Source: Lineus longissimus
Lineage: Eukaryota > Nemertea > Pilidiophora > Heteronemertea > Lineidae
Assembly: GCF_910592395.1 (NCBI RefSeq)
Contig: NC_088313.1
Span: 18,182,437 to 18,246,436 of the forward strand
Reading direction: 5' to 3'
Length of the DNA: 64,000 nt
Of this stretch, positions 12,991-25,700 are shown in pieces (within the stretch, counting starts at the first letter, position 1; each line of letters begins with the position of its first letter). The translations under genes were made by a program, and so were the position numbers. The notes under the pieces were generated by a model. The model worked only from the letters and a program-made list of their open reading frames with translations, did not search any database and was not told where the DNA came from.

Positions 12991-14066
12991 GTCTAAACAC
13001 AGATTGATGACTTGGGATAGTACGGGGCGATGAGGGCACCTCTTCCAATAGTTCTCGGAAGGCATGTGTGTACTGCTGAACGAACCATTGTTCTTTAGTT
13101 AGCCTTTGGTATCGAATGCGTTGAATCAGGAAGATACTAGTATGTCAACGACAGTAAGATAATTGATTCCCCTCAGTCATGATAAGAACGATCACAAGAT
13201 GCATTAAAATGAAATCGTGTTTTCACTGAAACGTTAGGAAAAGGGCCCATATCTCGTAGTTCTGCATTGGTTTATTCAAACCTGTGTACAGAATACGCAC
13301 ATTGGGGAGAATGTTGCTTTTGAAACATGTGGTAGGCTAGATTATCACTTTTGCAGATTTCGAAATCTACTATGTTGTACAAAGCGATGTTGTACACAAG
13401 CATGAAAAACCAAATACAATGTATTGTAGCTGTGACATACAAGTGCTTATTTTATGAACAATAACGAACCATGGAGAATCAGCAAAATTTGTAAAAAAAG
13501 GCCAACAGTGGCTGTCGAGGATCAACGAATAAGTGATACTTGCATACCATATGAATATTTCTTAAGTATCATTTGCCTTGGCAAATACTTCAAATTTCAA
13601 TAGAATGTGTGTTGGAGATGCTTTTGGAAAGGTACCAAGGTTATTGAGGTGAAAGACTTTCACACATTTCAAAGTATCATCTGTGAGAAAACTAAAAAAC
13701 CTTCCGTCTCGTGGCTGGGCGATACCCTCTTAACCTATTTCATCTCACACCTTCGTTCTCTTGGCCAAAGAAAAGTAAGGGTAGTATAGTTACCGCTGCA
13801 CTTCAGGTTTGAAAGAGGTTTCTTTATTCCTTCTGCACCTGATGGCTCATTACTGAATTTCAGCTAACTAAAAGAACCCTAGAAGTATATGTCTGAGGTG
13901 AAATATATTTCTTGACGAAATCTATTTGTTATCACTCGTAAAACAAAGCAATGTTCTTCAGATGTCTACATGTATGGTCACTCTTCATAGCAGTGGTCAC
14001 GATTTTGTCAGGTTCGATTGTTACAGTTATGTCTATAGCGAGTTTCAGCAAAGAACAAAATATCTC

Positions 14067-14156
14067 CGGTATGACTTATCCCTATCGATTTTACGTATGA
14101 TGTAACGTAATTTGTGGAGCGGTCATACGTAAAACCGATACGGATACGTCATACGA
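14067..14156. mobile_element. Long imperfect palindrome, probable MITE
   Basis: The left arm at 14067-14100 (ending TTTTACGTATGA) and the right arm at 14123-14156 (starting TCATACGTAAAA) are inverted copies of about 34 bp with five mismatches, around a 22-bp centre. Similarity appears to stop just outside the arms. No clear target duplication could be assigned. Confidence 0.65.
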
Positions 14157-16769
14157 GCGTGAAATTCACCCCTGCTGAAACTCCCTATTATTGCATTACT
14201 CAAACGTACCCCAGTCCAGACGACCTGTATATGTAATCTGGTGAATGTCGATATAGATGCCGTAAGACTGACTCGAGACCGTACCCAGACAGTACTTGAA
14301 TGATATATTATATATTTCGTGATTATATTTCATATTTCATTTTTGTTTTTATGCTCTTATAACACTTATAACACTTTCCCATAACATTTAGTCATCTTTT
14401 TTGCTCTCTCACATTTCATTGCGGGAGGGTGACCATCGACATTCACAAACACCTGGGTCGACAGTACATGTAGTTTAAATTGGCCTTCTGACCTTATATC
14501 AACTTGCCGAAGTTTTTCTGTTGACCTTGTCTTCGATTGTAAAGTCAGAAAGGTGAGCCGCCTTACATATGTTTCAGAATTGGACAAATTGCGAGGGTGG
14601 GATGTCGTTGGTTCTACTCTGGATAGAGTACGTTTGCAACGGAACTCTGGTCGAGAGGTAACAGTGGGACGTGCTTGAATGACCTTTTATGATTCAGACC
14701 AAACTCCAGCAGCGAGGTCAAGAACAGTAGGTTGGAATTTCTGGTGCAATCGGTTGCTATCAACATGTCCTTCGCTAGGCTGGCGCGTGGTGGGGGCCTT
14801 GTATGTATACATGTATATGTTTTCTCGTCGAATATGTGTACGTAAAGTCTAGCTTCTACGCACCAACCAATGTTGTCTGTTTTGAAGTTAATGAGCGAAA
14901 AAACTGACCGCTGTAAAGGGAGAACACGACATTAGTTTCGTTGTAAACTAGCCACAGAAACCATTTCTTCCGCAAACAGAATAGTTAGCGCAGGTATTTC
15001 TTTCATGAGAAAAGAGAAGAGGATACCCGGCCAATGCTACTATGGGTTCAATTGGAATTCCTGGCGGAGGTTCACAACATAAAGCTACCACAGAAAGAAC
15101 TACGCAGACAAAAATTGTCCGAAGTTACAACTAAACTCAGACTTACAAAACTGATGCGTGTTAGCCGATTAATCGTAGGAAACTTAATGCAAAGAGTCAT
15201 GCCATTTGCATTTACCTTACATTTAGCAAAGGAATGTTCCACGATGGTACGCATTGAAAATTACTTGTTTTGTTCAATTGCCAAAGTATTTCTTTCACTG
15301 CCGACTGATGGAATAAACTTTTAAAAATCCCCGTGGAACTTGTGGTGTCATAACTGAAAGGGAAAGGTAGAGAACGCTATCTGAGCTCACCTGCTGCCTC
15401 TTACTCATTTATACATGCTCTTTCAACCTGCAGACATACTTCGTGTTGTAAACATTGAGCATTGCCGCGGTCACGTACACCATCTTAAAAACTAAGGTTT
15501 TTGATCTTTTTTGCTCTATGACATGGTAACATGACCAATGGCGTACTGCTACGCTGCCGCAACGAATCAAGTCAATAAATCAATGTGACAAGAACTAACC
15601 ATGAACGCCATCACACTAACACCCATAGCGCAGGACACTTTGACCCCTTATTTCACGAACTGTCCTTTTACTCGTTTCAGAAACATTTAAACCGGGACAT
15701 TCCTTCCAAGTGATAGTCAACAGAACTGACGTATGTAGTAGAAGATCACGTGATCGACCAAGAAAGGTATCAGATAATCCATCACAGCGACCTGGTCGGT
15801 CAAAACAGGATTCAGAAACCGCCACCCAGGCAAGAATTTTCATATTTTTATTACATCAGCATCCACATCTTATATTAACATACCGCCAATTAACAATGGT
15901 GTTTGCGCCGACGTGGCATTTTAGAGCTGCTAATCTAAGACAAACACCACTGGCAGTAATTACTATCTGTGAACAATAGATTTGAATCCATTTAAGATCC
16001 GTTCTGGCTGAATATCATCCTCATATGCCAGAGGCCTAACCTTTCAGATTTCTTACGTTAGCGCGTCACTGCAAGTTAAGTGCAGAAGGGTTTCCTTTCG
16101 TAGGGGCATATTGCTAACACCACTCTGAGTGAGGGCGTTTATTTGGTTAAATACCCATAGCAGCTTTTCCCTACTTTACCTTACTTATCCCCCAAGTTGA
16201 TTTATTCTCCAAGGAAAAGTAAACTGCGATGTTCACAAAATTTCAATTTGGCTGAACGAATCTTTAGACTCCTGCTCTGCCCGGAAACTAGATTTACATA
16301 TATTGACGATGTCGGATCCATCCTCGCCGACACAGGTAGCAATTTTTGACCCGCACCTTCCACGATGAATAATTCCACGCGCAGCGCGATCGTTTTTCTT
16401 GTTGGTGGATTGTGTCACGAAGTTCAATTGCTTTTCAAGCATATGCCCAGCTTTATCAGCAGTCCATTATTTAGGGTTTATCTTGGTACGATAAAGATAT
16501 GCAAACCTCTTGAAAAACTGTACACTTGTTGAGACACGGTACAGAAAAGTTATTTTTCAGTTATTTTTCTTTTCAGTGAACAAAAGTAGGTTATATGTGA
16601 TATGCATTATATTATGCCGAGAATTTTTCAGAAAATGCCTTTATAAATATATAATGTATTCATAAAGCTCCACACATACTTGTGCATTAGTTTGACCGGT
16701 AAATGTTTTAATCTTCCTTTGTTGTTTTGAGGAGCCGTCCTTCCCTTCAGTCCTTAATAGACCGATGTT

Positions 16770-19700
16770 ATGAGTCTTCAAGTCAATAATGACCATCTTA
16801 TTGCGTCATTTCAGGGTGTTTTAGATCCAATAATCAACAGATATTCATATTCCTCGATATCAAATCAAAAGAAAAACCGACGGCGGACGAATAGGAAAAA
16901 TTCAAACCGACGGAACGTGCCTTCAGAAAATTCCCGCAGACGACAGAGAAAAACTCGAAAAGCTCGAAAGAGCCGTCGATCAACAGATACGGACGCTGTA
17001 GAGGCGCCAAGTAACCATTGTTTACCTCCAAGCCATTTCGGAGCAATGGACGTCATAGCAAATAAAGATGGTAAGCAGTAACAGAGTCTTTCAGAAGACT
17101 CTGGTAGTAATTAGTTTGACTTCCGGTTGTGCGCAGACGATTCCAGACGTCACGCCTCCTCGTCGGAAGTGTCACACTTCCCGTGTCTTTATTCGCCGGG
17201 GCGAGGGGTCACTGTTTAAAATTAGCTTTAGCGGTTTAACCTTTAAAAGGCAACTTCATTTCAGTTAAGTTTGAATATGACATGAAACTAGTGATTGAAG
17301 TCGAAAGACGTAATTCTAAAACGTTTTGTTTTACGGTAGGTATATGAGGTCTGGCACTGATGACTTTCTAAGGTGCCGATGAGCCCCGTAGATTTTATCC
17401 ACCAGTCTGCTCCCTTTCCTGACCATGATAAACAACTGGTTCTTTTTCAGGATCAGAAACAAAAATAGAATGCTGTTACCCACGGGGCCATGAAGATAGC
17501 AAGGGCTACCTTCAGCTTTGTGCGACGTGTATCGCGACGACCACCCTTCCAAGTGACTTCTACCCCAGGCAGGTGCATGAACACTTGTGCCTGGGAGCAA
17601 TAGCCAATACGCCCGATAACGAAGGATGTCTTCATCATTCCGATGTGTGTAAGTAGATAACAGCTTCGAACAACTCTCCCTTAGACGGGCATTTCAGAAC
17701 AAGCCTGCAGACCAACACTACGAACATATAAAACCTATCTCTGAGGGCAGATGCGAGAAGTGCAGATTATCATTTATGGTGTCCTGCAGACAGCACTGTG
17801 CCATGTCTGAAGTCCATCAGTGTCAGCAGGTCATCTTCATAGTTCGTTCCAAAAGTAGAAGAAGCAGGTCCCAAAAACCCCCATGCTGTTGGCTCATTTA
17901 TGATGTTAATAGCCGTAACAACCGCTTCCAGTATGACAATTGACATCAACCAAGCATCTGAATGAGGAAATCCGCATGATTGCTTGGCTAGAAAACAAGT
18001 AAACTGTATGCTTTAAGACAATCTGTTCTCGTTACAGGGCACGGAAAGTGTTCACAGCGAACGATATACCACAATGTGTTGAAACGCAATAGGCCTGATG
18101 GGTGCCGGATTCGAGTCCGGCGGCGAGGAAAGGTACAGCCGGTTCAGGTAGAGGACTGGACGCTGGATACGTTCCCTATAAGAGATGGTTGTGAATGTAA
18201 AATGAATAAACTCTCCATGTTTCATGGGTTACTGAACTGAGCCGGTTTTGAGATTGTAATTATTTGCGAGGAATGTGACCGTGATAGTTCTTTTGGAGGA
18301 ATTTTGAGTATGACGGGATGGTTGTTAGTCGACGGGTTAAACATGAACTTCGTAAACGAAATCAGACGCAAAATCTTGGCGGAATGGACGGAGTAAGAGC
18401 TCACGATGGGGGCATGTGCCAATTCAGCTCCACTTCTGTATATATCCGGCACTCCCCAGCATAATGATAATATTGTTGTTCTACTTCATGCAATGGCCAT
18501 ATCAGAGTGACAGTGGCTTCGCTGGCATCGCATGTATGGTGATGAAGTGAAACAGACTTACGGCTGAATGTGATGCGGCGAATTTGTCAAAGGTTGGGTG
18601 AGACACCCCGATTCAGTCACAGAGTAAAAAACGGAGCGAAGTGGTTATCGGGCTGATCTAAGAGCGAGTAGATCGATGGACCACGTTAGTTGGATGCTGG
18701 GTTTGGTGGTCTCGGTTTGTTAGCCAGGAGTGTTGACCTAGTAGGCTGAACGAGAATGGTCTTGGTGGACTCGGGAGAATGGTTTAAGTTCTCACTTCGA
18801 TCTATCGTCACTTTGGGACATAGCTGTTGTCATTGACGCTTTTGGGCCAGAATGCCCCTTTGGTGACTGTCTCTGGACAGTATGGGCTAGCCCTGATATA
18901 TTATGCATCATATTATGTTACGGTGCCACAACTGTGATTAATGATGTTGGGTGTATTGCGTACATGCTGTATACGTGTATATAGATACACGTTATCAACG
19001 TTGGGTCCATAAACAGAGGACGGGAAGATATCATGTCGAAAGGCGGTACGGGCGGGAAAGCATCGGGAAGTTGGTGGGTTACCCGTTCGTCAATAGAATG
19101 TAAAATCTGTTTACTCACTGTGCAGTGATGACATGTGCACGTATCTAGCGAAGTAAAATGTCATCTTATGTATAGGCAAGTACAACTTATTGTGGTATTG
19201 TGTTCTCTTTCGGATGAATGGATATATAGGTAAAATCAAGTATAGAGTAATCCATACTTGGTAAAATCACTAAAGAAACTAGTAATTTCCAAGGAAATTC
19301 TGTTGGACTATCATCGGATAGGACAGTAATAATACTGAGTAGTTCTACGTGTACATGTATAGCAAATGTACAGCAACAATGCTCTTTAGGTGAATATGTT
19401 GTACATAGAAGAACACAATGGTCTACGACAATATCTTCAAGTAACTTATTCGAATCGGACGGTAAATTTTTTTTCTTCATTTTTAAGGACGTTCTGATCT
19501 CCTATTCTGTATATACGATACTGTCGAATCAATGAAAATAAGAATAAGTTATTTTCTTTAAATTTTGTTTCGTTTCTTTTGATTTGGCTGAAACTGACCT
19601 TTCCATCGAACTGCGTTCTTCGTAGTTCTTTGTAAGGGTAATTGCGAAACCAGCTTCATTATGTTCAATGGTTACCCGGTCACCCTCCTCCTTGCCCGAT

Positions 19701-22700
19701 ATGGTCTGGCTATATCAACAGCAACTGTATCGCCACCATCTGTCCCACACCCATGAGACACTTATCTTCCTTCTTGTGACCATCATCGATCTAAGTCACG
19801 CCATGAGCGTCTCTGTCCATGTTGATTCGCGGGTGGCCATACCACTTCTCGGAAACTTCACGTAATCCTGTTGCTAGGCTGGCTATCACCTTTTTTTCGA
19901 ATATTGATTGTCATTTGACATGAGAATCAATAAAAAAACGGAGTTTCACGATAGACTTGTCTGATGATACGGGTAAAAATGGCGACAATCATCATGTGAT
20001 GACCTGCACACTAGTTCTTGAATCTTTCCTCATGTTTCTGTTGTAGTTCCTTTGCCAATATCAAAGGAGCAGAGACCGAATTTCACAATGCTTGCTCAGT
20101 TTCTATCAAACCTCAACCGTACAAAATGTGTTAGGTCCGTTGCTCGGGAATAAGACGTGGTAACTGTTACTCCACTTAGGTAGCCAGTGAGATACTCCAA
20201 TGATGAGAAGCCAGAGAAGCAGCCATTTACCTAATGATGATGAATTGATACTAACTAGGATGGAAATGTTTACTAATCAGTCGATTGCTTCTGATACTGT
20301 TCAGGAAACAGGTTACATGGTCCAGTCAACTATCTAAAAGATCAGTGGAAGATAGCAGGAGGCAGATCGCTGCTAGAGCTGCTTAGACAATCCACCTCAT
20401 GACCTAAGGCGAGGGAAATACTCTAGGAAATAACGGTTTATTGACTTTCGAAACCTTTAAATTAAAGGAGTTCGCCGCTCGTAGTTATCATGCAAACAAA
20501 TTAGCTGAAACCTGCAACACCGGGAAAAGAAGGTTGGTTCCGCAAGTGCAGTGAATCTTGCGAGATGGATGGTGAAGGAAGCAAATAACACTTTTCATGC
20601 AATAAACATTCGAAAAATATCTTCTTTTTTTCATGGTTATGGCCAATACACACGTATGTGGTCATTCAGTACTGTAACCATAAATAAAAACTATTAATTT
20701 ATTAATGAAATGGCCAGGGCCATTGTGCTCACCTCATGTGGAGGAAAGATGGATAAAGAGCATGGTATTGTGTCATGTAGTGTTAGGTTTGATGTAGGTC
20801 CAAGCAATTACAATTTCCCCAAAATGGCCAATTTACAGTACATTCGACCTCTGTGACCTTGAAAAGTAGGTAAAATCAAAGAAGACCCGGGTGACACATT
20901 GAATGGTTGTTAGAATTAGATGTACCTATGATATAAAATTGGTGCCAATCGGGCAAGTAATTACTAGGAATAATGGCATTTTGAAGAATTTAGGATTTGG
21001 CCCCCTCCCTGGAGGTCAAACGGCAAATCAGATCGCACCAAACTTCGGTACCTGAGATCACCTGACCAATGGGCACATGTGTACTTAATTTGTGATCAAT
21101 AGTCATTGCAGTTAAGAAAGTGGTGAATCATATTGGACCAAACTTCGGTCCCTGAGATCACCTGACTAAGGGGTAAATGTGTACCAAATTTGGGATCAAT
21201 AGTCATTGCAGTTTAGAAACGTGCCATCGTTACATCCTAACGGCCAATTCACACCATTTGACCTCTGTGACCTTGAAAAGTAGGTCAAATCAAAAACCCG
21301 TATGATATGTGATGTGTCCTTGCTAGGAGTACCTACCATAAATTTTTTATTGAAAACGGATCATTAATAAGAGACATATCACACTTTTTATGTTTTAAGT
21401 TTTAGCCCCCTAGTGGCCAAGTCATGAACCAGACCGGACCGAAATTCAGTGTCAGAGTACCTCTGACCTAGGGGGTCATGTGTACAAAGTTTCAAGTTCA
21501 TAGCACAAGCGGTTAAGAAACGTGCCACACAGGATACGGACGACGACGGACGACGACGACGACGACGACGGACACAGGGCTATCGTATAGACTCCCCTAA
21601 CGGTGAGCCAAAAAGGAGACCGCGAACTTGACTTCAACGACTTTGTAACGGATACAAACACAATGTACTGTCACAGGACAATGGCACATTAGAATTCTGA
21701 TCTCTCGCTACTTACCATTGAAAATTGTACGATCACCAGTTAAAAAAAGTGAAGTAGCTTTTCTTTTAAAATCGGTGTTAAACTGCATGGGTGCATTGTT
21801 GTACTTGAGGCTTTCGAATTGCATTTTCACAATAGCAAACAATTCAAAATACATCTTCTCTTGTTATTCCATGCAGCATAAAAACAAATGAGTTCCTGTA
21901 CGTCTTGTGAAGTTTTTTGCAGACCTACATCTAACACTGTAGACCACTTATGATATGTTGGGTTCGGATACATCTCGACCTATCTACGAGAACCTGCACC
22001 TGCCGGAACATCTAGGGGCCATTGGCAAAAGCAACTGTATCCAACACTAATCATCATCATAATGATGATATTAGCAGCAATCTTGCAAATTCCTCCTCCT
22101 CACAAAACTCATCTCAGACAGAGTCTTTCATGCCGCAGAATATCTCGTCCCAAAGCCTACGGATATTGGTAATATCGTAGTCCTCCACCCTTCCCAAAAA
22201 CATGCGATCATGGCAGGTCCTGAATGGGCCGGCGGCGGGTACATGTCAGTCCTTAAAGTCGCACTTCTTAGCCGCTACGAGTTGTAATTGTGAAGCCAAT
22301 GCGCTGCTTCAAAGAGGATTGATATCGTTAGCCGACTGTTGCCAAATAAGTAATCCCATTACGGGTGACTTGAAGATTTCCCGAGGGTGATGGAGGCGGG
22401 GGTGGTTTCCCCTTGGCTGGGTAACCGAATGATGAATTGTCAATGTGTGACCGGGATTAGAGAGGAAATCTGCGGCGTACGTGAAATTGGCTCAGGTGCA
22501 GAACTGATTTCTCCGATTCAGCAGTTGCTGTCGTTCATTTATTTTCAATGAGAAAACTGAAGATTCACCCTCAACCTACCCTCCATCTATTGGATTTCGC
22601 TACAAACAACAAGCAAATGAGGCAGGTTGCCTCAAAAGACTGGTTTAAGAGCATACAATGCAATAATCTTTGTCAAAGTTGATACACTAGGTCTACATCG

Positions 22701-25700
22701 AATCACATGACAAAGTATGTTTGAGCAAAAGATAATCTTCGAGAACCATATTCAGTCATTGGTTTAACATGTCCGTGGTTACATGGGAATGTTATCTGTG
22801 TGGTGTGTTTTTATCTGAAGATTGTTTCTACAAACTTAAGCAGGTCAAGTCATTCTCCAAATCCCACAGGAATATTTTGACAACTTGGTAATAGCTTTAG
22901 CAATTTTAATATCATTGTTAAATACTAAATCTCGAATACAGCCTGATCGTTGGTCTATGACATTCCTTTATTCCTTGAGAGTAAAGAAAACAACCACAAA
23001 TAATTCATTATTCCCTTGGCTCGAGTTATCAAAGCAGATAAACTCCAGAAACAGACGACTATACATGACAAAAACTTAATAAGCATTACAACCTGAAATA
23101 TTCCAGGGCCTACCTGTGATACTTTCCCTGATTTTTAATTTGATTGTGAATATCAGCGGGATACAGCAGCGATACAAAAGGAAACAATCGTCTATTAAGC
23201 AGGCATAGCAATTATTCGTGAGTGAATTACGGCCGGTGTCAGACTTTGGCTTCCAACAACCTTTAACGATCGTCAATCGTTGCTAAGGATTAAGGATGTA
23301 CCATGAGGTTGAATTTTCGGAGTTAGCCACTGTACAATTGTCGTGTTAGTTAGTCTATAAGAACGTCACTTGTCATTTTCAGTGGACACTGTTAGTAAAG
23401 TGAAGAAACGATGGCGAATGGATATGATACATACTAACTGTACTATGATAGCTTTGTCATATATTTTGATACATCCTGAACTTAAGGGCCTTTCACTCGG
23501 AAGCTACCTCACTTGTCAGTAATGACGGTGAGGAAGGAACACGCAACGGAATGCGAGAAATGAGTAACAGAAAACGGTCCTACATCATAAGGAGCACAGA
23601 GAACGATGACGTACATATACGCTATTAATACAAGCGGCAGTTTTATTAGAAACGGATAACTTATAAAAAAAACTTACAAGGGAGGAACAGAACGTTCTCA
23701 GATTGTTCATGTTACCGAAAAGTGTCGAACTGCATTATTTTTGATAAAAAGACTCTAGTATTCCTGTGACAGTGGTAATAATGGTATAGTGTAAAATTTC
23801 TGTTTATAGGAATTCAGAGGCTGAGTAGCATTAGGCAACCTAAACTGGTGATTATATACAACAACAAGATGGATGATTTCTCTGCAGCGGTGAAGGCTCC
23901 TCTGATCCCGGTCAGGCGCGCCCACACCGTGCACAACCTCCAGTTCAGGCAAGATTATAGGAGGTCATCGAGTGATGCTTTTCTGGAATTAAAATGGTAA
24001 GAGTACATTCATTAAAGCACTTGCATTTTATGATTTTCACAATTTTTAACGAGATATTTTCGTTGTCAAGACAAAGATTTCTTTAGGGCAGGTAGCAGCG
24101 ATGACCGATTCTTTGTTTTTCTCATGAGACAATTTAATCACTATCGCTGTAACAAAGAAAATGCTGGGGGGGGGGGGGGGCGCTTAAATGCTCTAATAGA
24201 GCACAATGTTAAGAAATTTAGTCTTTTCGGTTCGTGGAATGTGTGATATCTTGATATCGCCCGTCACCCACTTTGTTTTTCCTACGAGCAAATTTTGGAA
24301 GTGATCGATTCTCTTTGCTGCTTGCCGCGGCGTCCGCTGAAACACGGATGCCAATTAGGTAATTCGAGCGAGGATCCTTCGAAAAGCGCTAATAAAAGCC
24401 GAATTTCAATTGTAATAAACTCGTCTCCATGTTACTGTTAATTCCATTATCGAAATAAAGTAGCGAAAGTACGATGGGAATAGCACTTGAGAATGCCATT
24501 GAATAGTGTTCAGTTAGTAATCGCTTTTATATATTTATCCCTCCCTGAAGCCTGTTCTTTTCTTGAACAGACTTCTGTTCATTTTCGGATTGGGGGCAGT
24601 GAAAGTATTTAAAACGCCTACTAGTACTGGTGATGAAATACTGGACATATGTATTGTATGGAAGATGATGTACATCTGATGTACATTGAGATAAACAGGC
24701 CAGGTTCCTATGTGTTGTTGAAGGTGACAGGCCTGACATTATTTCGTGTTCCTTCGCGCTGTCGGCCATTTTTGACATGCTTCTGTCGATCAGATACATT
24801 TTCATATACGATATTAGGGAAAACTGTCAAGTGAGACGCTGTATGGTGATCACGCCACTGTGTAACCAAGGAAGTTATACGGTTAGGAAATGTGGTCCTT
24901 CTCTGCTGACACGACGTGTCACAGCAGGCTAGACTGTAGACCAGAGTCATCATTAATCATGACTTCTGGTTCACCTTTACCACTACCATTTACTCTGAAT
25001 TTCAATCATGATTAGAAACTTTGGTCGCGTTTATTTCTTTGGATGCTTTCATTCGATCCGGATGTGCGGTCAACAGAGACAAAATAAAAAGTCTACGCTC
25101 TATTTAAATTTTAACGGCTGAGGTTAAAAAATAATGACATGTTTTTAAAGTTTATGAGGATTAATGTTAAATTCAGTGACCTGTTTACACGGTTCTATGG
25201 AAACAAATCGGTTTCTTAAATTACCAGCAATTATGTTCTAAATTAGGGTCTAATCGGACTAGAAGGCCTATGTTTCGAGGATAAAGCCAACGGACGCGGT
25301 CAGACCTGTCTTGTACGTTAAACAAAGGGCCTACGCTCTGGATAGAATGCTTTCTTTGATATACAAACAGGATTATTGGGATCAGAAATAGGAATACCGG
25401 CCGTTACAACACACCATCATAAACCAACAAAATCATTCACATCATTACGCGGAATATCGTCTTTTGATCTGGCAACTGCAAGTTTCCATTTGCGAGATTA
25501 CTACTAACTCAACTTTAACAAGTTCGTTTAAGGATATTCGAATTTAAATTGATGTGTTTTTAGACATTGGGCAGTTGACCTTTGGGAGAGCATCGCCAGC
25601 AGTGTATATTCTAAAGAAGCTAAAACGATATCCAAATTTAAATATCTTTATAATGTCGTTGGTCCTCTAATATCAATTGGAGGATTTATCTTGTGTGTGT

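Larger units (their letters stand above)
1423..16769. other. 15-kb stretch without a supportable gene
   Basis: No exon pair with matching phase and good splice sites was found on either strand. Open frames here are short and overlap on both strands, as expected by chance. What can be seen is listed separately: two copies of a dispersed repeat, a minisatellite, several perfect short inverted repeats, a pogo-like MITE and a long imperfect palindrome. Confidence 0.5.

Noticed and set aside
17139-17220. Short second exon after the Arg-rich exon, ending in a stop
   Set aside because: Acceptor GTGCGCAG is weak and lacks a pyrimidine tract. The link to 23810 gives a longer consistent model, so this is kept only as an alternative.
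18104-18121. tRNA T-arm-like hairpin (GCCGG...CCGGC around TTCGAGT); a similar one on the minus strand at 45153-45171
   Set aside because: The loop has eight bases in place of seven, and no acceptor stem, D-arm or anticodon arm can be built. At most a tRNA-derived SINE remnant.
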